DNA of 64,000 nucleotides from Actinomyces trachealis. GTDB lineage: Bacteria > Actinomycetota > Actinomycetes > Actinomycetales > Actinomycetaceae. The stretch is taken from NCBI RefSeq assembly GCF_015711475.1, contig NZ_CP065027.1, positions 1,116,001-1,180,000 on the forward strand, in the 5' to 3' direction. A program made the translations under genes and the position numbers. Below the pieces are notes generated by a model. It was not told the DNA's origin. It saw only the letters and a program-made list of their open reading frames with translations, and made no database searches. This document shows, piece after piece, positions 35,956-43,939 of the stretch (position 1 is its first letter; every line of letters starts with the position of its first letter).

Positions 35956-37413
35956 ATGGCCAGAGTGGTCGTTCTGGGCGCGGGGGTCTCCGGTCACACG
36001 GCCGCGCAGCACCTGCGTCGCCTGCTCCCGCGCGAGAATGAGGTGGTTGTCATCAGCCCCAATTCCCACTGGAACTGGATCCCGTCCAACATTTGGGTGG
36101 GAACGGGGCGCATGCGCGAGGAGCAGGTCGTCTTCCCACTCGCGCCCATCTACAAGCGTAAGGGCATCACCTTCCATCAGGCCAAGGCCGTGGCGATCCA
36201 CCCGGAGGGCACCCTGACCGACGAGCGGCCCCAGGTGGAGCTCGTCTTCACGGAGCCCGGTCGCGAGGGTGAGACCCGCCGCCTTGCCTACGACTACCTC
36301 ATCAACGCCACCGGACCGAAGCTGAACTTCGACGCCACCCCGGGACTCGGGCCCGAGGTCGGCAACAGCCTGTCGGTGTGCACGGCGTCCCACGCCGTCC
36401 AGACGGCCGCCGAGCTGCGCAAGGTGATCGAGGCGGCTCGCGTCGGCGAGCGCCAGCGCCTCGTCATCGGCACGGGTAACGGCACCTGCACCTGCCAGGG
36501 CGCCGCGTTCGAGTACACCTTCAATGTCGACTTCGAGCTGCGCGAGGCCGGGGTCCGCGACATGTGCGAGATCGTCTACCTCACCAACGAGGCCGAACTG
36601 GGCGACTTCGGCGTGGGAGGCATGCGCTTCCGCCAGGCGGGCTACCAGACCACCTCCCAGTTGTGGACGGAGTCGCTCTTCCGCGAGCGTGGCGTCAAGG
36701 CGATTTCCGGGGCGGCCGTCAAGCGCGTCGAGGAGGGCTCCCTGGTCTACGAGTCGCTCGACGGGAAGACGCACCGCCTCGACTTCGACTTCGCGATGCT
36801 CCTGCCGCCCTTCTCCGGCCAGCCCATCAAGGCCTACGACCGGGTCGGCGAGGACATCACCTCGACCGTCTTCGCGCCGAGCGGTTTCATGAAGGTTGAC
36901 GCGGACTACACCCTGCGCCCGTACGAGGAGTGGAGCGCCGACGACTGGCCGCGCACCTACCAGAACCCGACCTACCCCCAGCTGTTCGCCGCGGGCATCG
37001 CCTTCGCCCCGCCGCACGCCATCTCCAAGCCGCGCAAGACGCCCAACGGCACGCTTATCGCGCCCGCCCCGCCGCGCACCGGCCAGCCCTCGGGGACGAT
37101 CGGCCGCGCTTGCGCCGAGTCGATCGCGGACATGGTGCGCGGTCGGAACAAGCCGCTGCACCACGCCTCAATGGCGGAGATGGGTGCCTCCTGCGTCGCC
37201 TCGACAGGTGCGAACCTGCTCACCGGTTCGGCGGCGGCCATGATCATGTTCCCTGTCGTGCCCGACGAGCGGAAGTACCCGGAGACCGGCCGCCACCCCT
37301 ACCACACGCGTGGTGAGATCGGCCTCTTCGGCCACTGGATCAAGTACATGCTCCACCACCTGTTCATCTACAAGGCCAAGTCCCGACTGGGCTGGTCCCT
37401 TCTCCCGGAGTGA
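35956..37413 (+). CDS. Sulfide:quinone oxidoreductase-like flavoprotein
   Basis: 485 residues. FAD enzyme family that oxidises sulfide to polysulfide and passes electrons to quinone at the membrane surface. It has an N-terminal dinucleotide fold VVLGAGVSGHTAAQHLRR, the segment NATGPKLNFDATPGLGP, cysteines in TGNGTCTCQGAAFEY and in MGASCVAS, and a C-terminal amphipathic membrane-contact region (GHWIKYMLHHLFIYKAKSR). The promoter carries a CsoR/CstR-like palindrome. A 78-residue protein gene follows by five bases. A sulfide-detoxifying role is likely. Confidence 0.88.
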   Translation: MARVVVLGAGVSGHTAAQHLRRLLPRENEVVVISPNSHWNWIPSNIWVGTGRMREEQVVFPLAPIYKRKGITFHQAKAVAIHPEGTLTDERPQVELVFTEPGREGETRRLAYDYLINATGPKLNFDATPGLGPEVGNSLSVCTASHAVQTAAELRKVIEAARVGERQRLVIGTGNGTCTCQGAAFEYTFNVDFELREAGVRDMCEIVYLTNEAELGDFGVGGMRFRQAGYQTTSQLWTESLFRERGVKAISGAAVKRVEEGSLVYESLDGKTHRLDFDFAMLLPPFSGQPIKAYDRVGEDITSTVFAPSGFMKVDADYTLRPYEEWSADDWPRTYQNPTYPQLFAAGIAFAPPHAISKPRKTPNGTLIAPAPPRTGQPSGTIGRACAESIADMVRGRNKPLHHASMAEMGASCVASTGANLLTGSAAAMIMFPVVPDERKYPETGRHPYHTRGEIGLFGHWIKYMLHHLFIYKAKSRLGWSLLPE

Positions 37414-37418
37414 TCGAC

Positions 37419-37655
37419 ATGACTGCAACCCCCAAGAGCACCGACGACGCCTCCACCGTGGACGAGGAGCAGCCGACGGTTGGTCTCCTCGTCGAGGAGC
37501 TGGACCCGGTCCAGGCCGAGCGCATCCGCCGGGCCCCGCTGCCCACGAAGCAGACGCTGCGCCGACGCCGGTTCCTGCCGGTCCAGGCCGGTAAGTTCGT
37601 CGTGACGAACCTGCGCATCCTCGACATCGTGATCCGGGAGAAGCTCGGACACTGA
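37419..37655 (+). CDS. Small hypothetical protein downstream of the sulfide:quinone reductase
   Basis: 78 residues from the ATG at 37419 (GGAG eight bases upstream; a GTG at 37410 overlapping the previous stop is also open). The N-terminal 30 residues are acidic and polar. The rest is basic (KQTLRRRRFLPVQAGKF) and then hydrophobic (VVTNLRILDIVIREKLGH), perhaps a membrane-touching helix. No known domain is recognised. Tight linkage to the flavoprotein gene suggests a partner or assembly factor. Confidence 0.7.
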   Translation: MTATPKSTDDASTVDEEQPTVGLLVEELDPVQAERIRRAPLPTKQTLRRRRFLPVQAGKFVVTNLRILDIVIREKLGH

Positions 37656-37694
37656 CGCGAACGTGACACGCCCCTGACACGGCGGTCACAACGC

Positions 37695-37738
37695 ACGGTG
37701 GGCGCCCCGGCTCCTTATCGAGCCGGGGCGCCCACCGT
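37695..37738 (+). terminator. Strong hairpin terminator after the sulfide:quinone reductase unit
   Basis: Perfect 19-bp stem with a 6-base loop (CTTATC), 39 bases after the small-protein stop. No T-tract, but it is the longest perfect stem I found in the window. Confidence 0.82.
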
Positions 37739-37798
37739 CGTGTGCCGTGAGGCGGGTCGGGGCGGCCTGGTCCGCGGTTTCCGGGGTGAGTTCGTAGC

Positions 37799-38226
37799 GT
37801 GGTGGCGGTTACCGTGGTGATGCGCGGGCGGGCCACCTGGCTGCCAATGGACGACGCCGAGCGTCGTGCGATCGTGCGTGGATGGTGGGTCGCCTCGCTG
37901 TGCGGCGGTATCGACCTCCCGGCGTGGAACGATCCCCAGGCGGACGACCAGCCGGTCAAGGTCTGGGACCGCCAGAACCAGGAGTGGGTGGCCTTCCCCT
38001 GCCCCCTGCTCACGCCGCCCTCGCAGATGAGCAGGGCGAGCGCGATGCTGTCGGCGCTGCTCGAGTCCGTCCTGCTCGCCTACCTCGATGCGCCGATCAA
38101 GGGGCTGGACGCCTTCAGGCCCTCAAGCTCTTCACCATCGAGGGTGTCATGGGCGTGGGCCCGGTGCGAATCGCCCCGGATGAGGACGGCCGCGCGCCTC
38201 AGGCCAGAGCGTCGGACAGTGCCTGA
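37799..38226 (+). pseudogene. Degenerate gene fragment of unknown function
   Basis: From 37799 the frame encodes a plausible protein segment (RRAIVRGWWVASLCGGIDLP ... SALLESVLLAYLDAPIKGLD) up to about 38120. It then loses sense, while the frame shifted by one base continues sensibly (LKLFTIEGVMGVGPVRIAP) to a TGA at 38226. One indel near 38115-38130 therefore splits the coding sense. The piece lacks a convincing start, ends inside the convergent RNase D gene and has no partner. It looks like the remnant of a larger gene. I do not recognise the family. Confidence 0.5.
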
Positions 38227-39476
38227 GCCGACTGCTCAACCTGCCAAGGGCGGGCATGATGGCTTTCCAGGACCTCCTGCACCGTCATACGGCTGGGATG
38301 ACGCTCTCCGGCCCTACCGAGCTCCCAAGCCAGGTGCCGCTGCGTGTCAGGAGACAGCAGAAGTTCCTGGGGCAGCCGCAACTCATCTGCCCGGTCGCGC
38401 ACTGTCTGGCGCACCAACGCCAGCATCTCAGCGGCGTCAGCGTGGTGGCGAGCCCAGGAGCGCGGTTGCGGCAGCTCGCCAGGAGCCAACTGAGCGTGGG
38501 GTGCAGGCAACTCGGAGTCAGGCAGTGCCAGGGCGCGCTCAACCGCCTGCCACCACTCCTCTTGGTGCAGGCGCGCCTGCCGTGAAGAGAACTCACGCAA
38601 CGAGGCCAGCTTCTTACGTGAAGTCGGGCGTGCCAACGAGGCCGCGATTAACGCGGCGTGCGGCAGCACCTTCGACGGCGTGCGGTCCTCCTCCTTAGCG
38701 ATCTCCTCCCGCACGGTCCAAAGCTCACGCAGCACTGCCAGCGAACGAGGCGAACGCACAGCCTTGCCCGCACGAGGAGTCTTCCGCCAAGGGTCAGTCT
38801 TGGCGGGCTTGGGCGGGCGCGTGCGCAAGTGCTCGAACTCTTGCGCAGCCCACTCGTCCTTACCCACGGAAGCCAACTCCTCACCCAGTGCCTCACGCAG
38901 ATCCGCCAGCAACTCAACGTCAAGCGCCGCGTAGACCAGCCAGGACTCAGGCAGGGGCCGCACCGACCAGTCCGCCGCAGCATGGTCCTTGGCTAGGCGC
39001 AGGCCGAGAGTCTCCTCAACCACCGCGCCCAGGCCCACATGCTGGCGTCCCAACAGTCGCGCCGCCAGCTCCGTGTCAAAAAGACTCGCCGGTGCCAGGC
39101 CCAGCTCAGCCAGGCAGGGCAGGTCCTGGTCCGCAGCGTGCAGAATCCACTCGGGTCCGTCCAAGGCCTGGGCCAGCCCTTCCGTACCGCCGCAGGTGAC
39201 CGGGTCGATCAGAATGGTGCCGCAGCCCTCCCGGCGCAGCTGGACCAGGTAGGCGTCCTGGCCATAGCGGAAACCAGAGGCACGCTCCGCGTCAACTGAG
39301 ATCGGCCCGGTGCCGCGCGTCAGCCGTGCCGTCGCCGTCGCCAGGGAAACCGGGTCCGCGACTAACGGAGGTACACCTTCGCGAGGCGCGCGCAAAGGGA
39401 TAATGTCCTCCTCCAGAACCGGATCGTCAGTTGTGCCTGGAGGATCTACCGGCATCGGCACCGCGTTCTGACTCAA
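38199..39476 (-). CDS. Ribonuclease D family 3'-5' exonuclease with HRDC domain
   Basis: 425 residues, TTG start overlapping the DUF3000 stop (TTGA). The DEDD exonuclease motifs are PISVDAERASGFRY (DxE), ILHAADQDLPCL and SWLVYAALDVELL, followed by a central linker and a C-terminal HRDC-like helical region (about residues 230-310). Members trim the 3' ends of stable RNA precursors. Its partnership with DUF3000 is the normal actinobacterial order, and two tRNA genes lie close by. Confidence 0.9.
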   Translation of the reverse strand: MSQNAVPMPVDPPGTTDDPVLEEDIIPLRAPREGVPPLVADPVSLATATARLTRGTGPISVDAERASGFRYGQDAYLVQLRREGCGTILIDPVTCGGTEGLAQALDGPEWILHAADQDLPCLAELGLAPASLFDTELAARLLGRQHVGLGAVVEETLGLRLAKDHAAADWSVRPLPESWLVYAALDVELLADLREALGEELASVGKDEWAAQEFEHLRTRPPKPAKTDPWRKTPRAGKAVRSPRSLAVLRELWTVREEIAKEEDRTPSKVLPHAALIAASLARPTSRKKLASLREFSSRQARLHQEEWWQAVERALALPDSELPAPHAQLAPGELPQPRSWARHHADAAEMLALVRQTVRDRADELRLPQELLLSPDTQRHLAWELGRAGERHPSRMTVQEVLESHHARPWQVEQSAQALSDALA

Positions 39477-40114
39477 CGGTCCATCCTCGCTACTGTCAGT
39501 GGGATGGCGAGGTCCGGGGAACTACCTGCTGATAGATGGATGGTGGTGTACCAGGCGGTCAGGTGCGGGCCCAGGTCCGTCGTCGTCGGAGACCAGGAGG
39601 CGCGGATCTCTGCCTGGGCGGAGGCGTCAGAAAGCTCCAAGCTGCCAAAGGTCTCCGAGACCACGCGGGTCACGGTGCCGACGAGCGCGCGGTAACCGAC
39701 GCCGGCCTGCGAGAGGCTCTCGGTCAGCCAGGACCAGGCTGCCCGCCCAAGCGCCCCGTCAGAGACCATGGCGTCCTCAATCCGCGTGCGTACCTGGACC
39801 ACTACACGCAGGTCTCCATCCCAGGCACTTTGGCCCGCAGGGTCGTGCAGTACCACAAAACGCCCGGAGGCTACGGCTTGACCGTCAGACTCGAGTTGTG
39901 TGGCGGCACTGATGGCGGCAGTGAAAGGGGCGATGCCTGAAGGACCGGGAACCTCTTCAACAACCATCTGGCGGGGAAGTGGAGCGTGACGCAGGGATAG
40001 AAGCACCTCGTGAAACCGCTCGGGTGCCTCCGCATCGGCGGCGTTCGTCTCCTGGCTGATTACTGTCACATAGATCAGGCTATCCGGGAAGGGGATTGCA
40101 CGCAGGGCAGCCAC
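39473..40114 (-). CDS. DUF3000 family protein
   Basis: 213 residues. Matches the actinobacterial DUF3000 pattern: EEVPGPSGIAPFTAAISA, ATGRLVLLHDPAGQ-like SGRFVVLHDPAGQSAWDGD, the segment WSWLTESLSQAGVGY, GTVTRVVSETFG and AEIRASWSP. Function is unknown. It is soluble with no signal peptide. The N-terminus is uncertain: the GTG at 40114 has no ribosome site and a GTG at 40069 would drop 15 residues. Confidence 0.82.
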   Translation of the reverse strand: MAALRAIPFPDSLIYVTVISQETNAADAEAPERFHEVLLSLRHAPLPRQMVVEEVPGPSGIAPFTAAISAATQLESDGQAVASGRFVVLHDPAGQSAWDGDLRVVVQVRTRIEDAMVSDGALGRAAWSWLTESLSQAGVGYRALVGTVTRVVSETFGSLELSDASAQAEIRASWSPTTTDLGPHLTAWYTTIHLSAGSSPDLAIPLTVARMDR

Positions 40115-40217
40115 GCCGCGAAACAGGCTTGGTACCGGGCATTGTGCCGACCGGAGGAGGGTTTACGATAACAAAGGGGCGTGTGAGCGAAAGCATTTCT
40201 CCAATACCGGTCCGGGT

Positions 40218-40246
40218 TTGTGCTGCCCTGCGATCTCTGTTAGCTT
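40218..40246 (+). promoter_or_regulatory. Candidate promoter of the tRNA-Gly/tRNA-Val pair
   Basis: TTGTGC (40218-40223), 17-base spacer, TAGCTT (40241-40246); transcription would start about 20 bases before tRNA-Gly. Only the spacing and position support it; the rest of 40115-40273 shows no other feature. Confidence 0.35.
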
Positions 40247-40273
40247 CCTCTTGCACCCAGGAAGCGGGTGCCT

Positions 40274-40346
40274 GCGGATGTGGCTCAGTTGGTAGAGCAT
40301 CACCTTGCCAAGGTGAGGGTCGCGGGTTCGAGTCCCGTCATCCGCT
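40274..40346 (+). tRNA. tRNA-Gly (anticodon GCC)
   Basis: Complete cloverleaf: acceptor GCGGATG/CATCCGC, D-arm GCTCAGTTGGTAGAGC, anticodon stem CACC/GGTG around the loop TTGCCAA, T-arm with GGTTCGAGTCC. CCA is not encoded. One base separates it from the next tRNA. Confidence 0.96.
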
Positions 40347-40347
40347 C

Positions 40348-40419
40348 GGGCGATTGGCGCAGCGGGAGCGCGCTTCCCTGACACGGAAGAGGTCACTGGT
40401 TCGATCCCAGTATCGCCCA
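40348..40419 (+). tRNA. tRNA-Val (anticodon GAC)
   Basis: Cloverleaf with acceptor GGGCGAT/ATCGCCC, anticodon stem CTTCC/GGAAG around the loop CTGACAC, and T-arm GGTTCGATCCC. CCA is not encoded. Co-transcribed with tRNA-Gly. Confidence 0.95.
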
Positions 40420-40509
40420 CCACCCGCGCAGCCTGCTCATGATGGCCGGAACCGAAAGGTCCGGCCGTTTCTTGTCTAAAGCCGATCCCTGGCGGAAGGG
40501 GCACGATAA

Positions 40510-41958
40510 GTGGAAACCCAGACAATATCCCCCCAGTCTCCGTGGTCCCCGCATGCGGGCAGGCAAGCAGCGTCGCGTTCCGCCTCTGCGAAGCCCCAGG
40601 CAAGACCTTGGAGCAGGCAGTTGCTGCGGCGCCTCGTCTACCCTTCCCGGCCTGTTGCTGATGCCAACTTCGGCAAGGAGATCGCCTACACCGCGAAGGG
40701 CAAACCATTCCGCCTGCTGCTTCTAGGTGGGGAACTGGGGGCGCTGAGCCAGGCGCGTGCCTACCACTGCCGGTACCGTGTGCGCGCCTCGGTACTGGCT
40801 GTTGACGAGCAGAGTGAACTCGCCGCAGCTTCGATGTACCAGATTCGTTTCGAGCCAAACCTGGGGCAGGATGACGGCCTAGTCGACGCCGTCAACCGCT
40901 TCGCCGCCCTGGACCCTTCGCCCGTGCTTGTTTCCACCTCCTTCGATAAGTACGTGCTGTCTCTGGTCAACAACCGGGACCGCCTGGCCAGCAATGTTGT
41001 GGTCCCTTATGGGCCCGCCCAGACCCTCAATCTGGTCACGGACAAGGTTGCTTTCGCGCGGCTGGCGCAGGAGGTGGGCATGACCCACCCGCGCACCGTC
41101 ATCCTGGACTTTGACGGCAAGCGGCCCCCATCCCTACCCAGTGCGCAGGAGATCGCCAAGCTGGGCCTGCCCATGATTGGGAAGCCAGCAGAATCCCTGC
41201 GTCTCAACTTCCTGGAGATGGAGGGATTCGAGAAGGTCTTCGTCATAAGTACGCGCGAGCAGCTTGCGCAGATCGTGGAGCGCCTGCAGGTAGCCGGATT
41301 CGTAGGCAGTTTCCTGCTGCAGCAACGTGTGCCTGGAGACGACGCCCAGATGCGCATCCTGACGTGTTACGTCAACCGGGACCACGAGATGCTGGCTGCT
41401 TCGTTGGGACACACGGTCATCGAGGAGCACCACCCCTCGTTGCGGGGTAACCCCGCCGTCATCCTGACCGGCCTAGAACCGGGAGAGAGCGCCAAACAGG
41501 CCGGACGGCTGCTCAAGGAGCTCAGCTGGGTGGGCTACGCCAACTTTGACATCAAGGTGGACCCCCGCACTGGCAAGGGCCACTTCTTCGAATTGAACCC
41601 CCGGCTGGGACGTTCTAACTTCTACGTGACCCTCTCGGGTCTGAATCCTATCGAGCTGCTGGCGGAGGACTGGATCGGAGGAGACACTTCCAGCGTCAAG
41701 CTCCGCACCGGCACCAAAGGTATGTACCTGATCGTTCCAGCGGTACTAGCTCTCGCGTATGGGCATGGCCTGCGCCTGCAGATGCTGCGGGCGCTGCTGG
41801 CTTGCCGCGCAGCCAACCCGCTGATCGCACTGCGCCCCAACGCCGCTGACCTCAAGCGTGGCTACTACATGTGGGTCCAGTCTCTAAACGAGTTGCGCCG
41901 CTTCCACCGGTACTATCCGCTAAACCGTCAGCGAGCCGAGCGGGAGGATGCCCTGTGA
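40510..41958 (+). CDS. ATP-grasp carboxylate-amine ligase, candidate D-aspartate/D-glutamate ligase
   Basis: 482 residues, GTG start. After a basic N-terminus of about 55 residues, an ATP-grasp enzyme follows: nucleotide region MIGKPAESLRLNF, lid and metal segment LSWVGYANFDIKVDP, and FFELNPRLGRSNFYV. The organisation resembles D-aspartate ligases that add a D-amino acid to the peptidoglycan stem-peptide lysine. The stop overlaps the next start by four bases (GTGA), coupling it to an Asp/Glu racemase, and two FemABX genes follow, which supports a cell-wall role. The exact substrate is inference. Confidence 0.78.
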   Translation: METQTISPQSPWSPHAGRQAASRSASAKPQARPWSRQLLRRLVYPSRPVADANFGKEIAYTAKGKPFRLLLLGGELGALSQARAYHCRYRVRASVLAVDEQSELAAASMYQIRFEPNLGQDDGLVDAVNRFAALDPSPVLVSTSFDKYVLSLVNNRDRLASNVVVPYGPAQTLNLVTDKVAFARLAQEVGMTHPRTVILDFDGKRPPSLPSAQEIAKLGLPMIGKPAESLRLNFLEMEGFEKVFVISTREQLAQIVERLQVAGFVGSFLLQQRVPGDDAQMRILTCYVNRDHEMLAASLGHTVIEEHHPSLRGNPAVILTGLEPGESAKQAGRLLKELSWVGYANFDIKVDPRTGKGHFFELNPRLGRSNFYVTLSGLNPIELLAEDWIGGDTSSVKLRTGTKGMYLIVPAVLALAYGHGLRLQMLRALLACRAANPLIALRPNAADLKRGYYMWVQSLNELRRFHRYYPLNRQRAEREDAL

Positions 41959-42695
41959 GCGTCGTAGAATCAGGCAGCCATGAACGAGCCACCGGTGGGG
42001 TTCTCGGCGGTCTCGGACCGCAGGCCACCGTCGCCTTCCTGCAGATGGTCATCGACAACACCGTCGTCCAGCGGGAGCAAGAACATGTGGACCTCATCGT
42101 CTCCCAGCGCTCCTCCACCCCGGACCGCACAGCCGCGATCCTTGGGCGGGGCCCCTCGCCAGAACCAGTGATGGCGGCAGACGCCAAACGTTTGGAGGTT
42201 GCTGGGGCCCAGTTCATCGTGATCCCCTGCAACACTGCGTCCCGTTTCCTCAGTGCTGTCTCCAAGGCAGTCAGTGTGCCCGTGCTATCCATCGTTGAAG
42301 AGACTGTCGCAGCGGTCCGCCCCCAGTTGCCGCAGGCCCGCAGAATCGGGCTGCTCGCGACCGACGGCACCATAGAGTCCGGCATCTACCAGGACGCCGC
42401 GACCCGCCACGGCCTAGACCTGCTCGTGCCTGGTGAAACTGGGCAGCGGCAGGTCATGTCAATGATCTACGACAAGGTGAAACTGGCAGTGCCCGTCGCC
42501 AAGGAGGAGTTCTTTGGGGCGATCGACGAGCTGCGCCAGGCCAGCGCGGACGTCGTCATCATGGGCTGCACAGAACTTTCCGTTCTTTACGACCGCTTCC
42601 ACGTGGACAGCCCCCATGTGCTTGATTCCCTGACCACGCTTGCACGCCGAACGGTGGAACTGGGCGGCGGCCAGCTCCGCACCAAAGGCGCCTGA
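41955..42695 (+). CDS. Aspartate/glutamate racemase family protein
   Basis: 246 residues, GTG start overlapping the ligase stop; GGAGG lies seven bases upstream. It has the paired catalytic cysteines of the Asp/Glu racemase superfamily: IPCNTASRF (first half) and MGCTELSVLY (second half), plus GGLGPQATVAF at the N-terminus. Such enzymes interconvert L- and D-aspartate or glutamate without cofactor. Coupling to the ATP-grasp ligase points to supply of a D-amino acid for the peptidoglycan cross-bridge rather than the essential MurI role. Confidence 0.88.
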   Translation: MSVVESGSHERATGGVLGGLGPQATVAFLQMVIDNTVVQREQEHVDLIVSQRSSTPDRTAAILGRGPSPEPVMAADAKRLEVAGAQFIVIPCNTASRFLSAVSKAVSVPVLSIVEETVAAVRPQLPQARRIGLLATDGTIESGIYQDAATRHGLDLLVPGETGQRQVMSMIYDKVKLAVPVAKEEFFGAIDELRQASADVVIMGCTELSVLYDRFHVDSPHVLDSLTTLARRTVELGGGQLRTKGA

Positions 42696-42794
42696 GCTGG
42701 CAGCACCCAGCGCTGCGGCTTGAGCGCCGCTAGGATCTGGACTATCCCAGAGACCGTGGTAGACCGCGCCCCAAACCAACTGATCGAAGGACCC

Positions 42795-43856
42795 ATGACC
42801 TTGAGCCAGCCCGTCTTCAAGCCTGTCACCGACGCCGACTACACCCGCTTGGTATCGGGGCAGGTCTGCCCGCACCGGGCGGCGGTGGAATGGGATTCCT
42901 ACGCGCAGATGTTAGGGGACCGGCCCATCTGGCGGGGTAAGCGGCTGGTCTACCTCGGTCCTGACGGGCAGGCCCCACGTGCTGTGCTGACCCTGCGTCA
43001 GTTCCACCTGCGCACCATGGACTTCCTGTGGGCTGAGGACAACCCGGTGTGGATCGGTGCGGAGCCCACTGTCCGCGAGGAGAAGGAACTCGTGGATGCC
43101 CTGGGCGCCTACGTGCGGCAGAAGGACCCCAGACAGGCCTTCATCCGCCTCTCGGTGCTGCACCACGACGACGTCGAAGGGCTTGTACCAACCTGCCAGG
43201 ACCTTTGCGCCCATGACGCCACTGTGTTCATTGACCTGTCCGGTGACGAGGCAGCTCTCCGCTCCCGCATGAAGGCCCGCGGGCGGCGTGCCGTCAACAA
43301 GGCCGGACGCGTCTGTGAAGCCACAGTCGCTGAGGAAACGGACATCACTGAGGCTGACTTCGCAGCCGTCGGCAGGGTCATGGAGGAAACCGCTGAACGC
43401 GACGGCTTTCCCGCCCACACCACCAGCTACTACTGGAACTTTTTTGAGCACTTCCGCAGCCGTGGGCTGGCCCGCCTGTGGGTGGCACGCATCGACGGGC
43501 GCCCAGTCAACTGGGCCATGTTCATAATTTTTGGGGACTTTGCCACCTATGAGATCGCCGCCTCCACCCCTGAAGCGCAGAGAAACTACTCGCCAGACCT
43601 CACCCTTTACACCGCGCTACTCGCCCTACAGGGCGACGGCGTGCGCCTAGTGGATTTAGTGGCCGTCGGTACCGACTTCAACCCCGCCCTGAGAACTCTC
43701 AACCAGTTCAAGACAAAGTGGAACGACGAGATCACGCCAGTGTCGGCCCCGATGGAGCTGGTGCTAAAGCCCAACCGCTACCGCCTGATGAATAAGATCG
43801 TGGCGGTGCGGGACCAGGTGGTTGCCCGCAGGTCAGCCGCAGACCCACAGGACTGA
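42795..43856 (+). CDS. FemABX-type peptidoglycan aminoacyltransferase (first copy)
   Basis: 353 residues; GAAGGA precedes the ATG at 42795, while the frame extends upstream to 42720. Contains the tandem acetyltransferase-like fold of the FemABX/MurM family: RGKRLVYLGPDGQAPRAVL, the basic stretch RMKARGRRAVNKA, TAERDGFPAHTTSYYWNFF and the C-terminal TDFNPALRTLNQFKTKW. Family members transfer amino acids from aminoacyl-tRNA to lipid-linked peptidoglycan precursors. Lies 99 bases after the racemase gene. Confidence 0.85.
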   Translation: MTLSQPVFKPVTDADYTRLVSGQVCPHRAAVEWDSYAQMLGDRPIWRGKRLVYLGPDGQAPRAVLTLRQFHLRTMDFLWAEDNPVWIGAEPTVREEKELVDALGAYVRQKDPRQAFIRLSVLHHDDVEGLVPTCQDLCAHDATVFIDLSGDEAALRSRMKARGRRAVNKAGRVCEATVAEETDITEADFAAVGRVMEETAERDGFPAHTTSYYWNFFEHFRSRGLARLWVARIDGRPVNWAMFIIFGDFATYEIAASTPEAQRNYSPDLTLYTALLALQGDGVRLVDLVAVGTDFNPALRTLNQFKTKWNDEITPVSAPMELVLKPNRYRLMNKIVAVRDQVVARRSAADPQD

Positions 43857-43939
43857 GATCCGCCAGTCTTTACCAGAGCGCATGGGGCGGCACGCCGCTA
43901 GGCTCTGACAGACCTGACCTGAACGCATCGGAGGAAACC

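Noticed and set aside
35242..37164. 640-codon minus-strand frame opposite pflA and the sulfide:quinone reductase
   Set aside because: It spans two real plus-strand genes and their promoter; its product is Gly/Val/Arg/Leu-rich without motifs.
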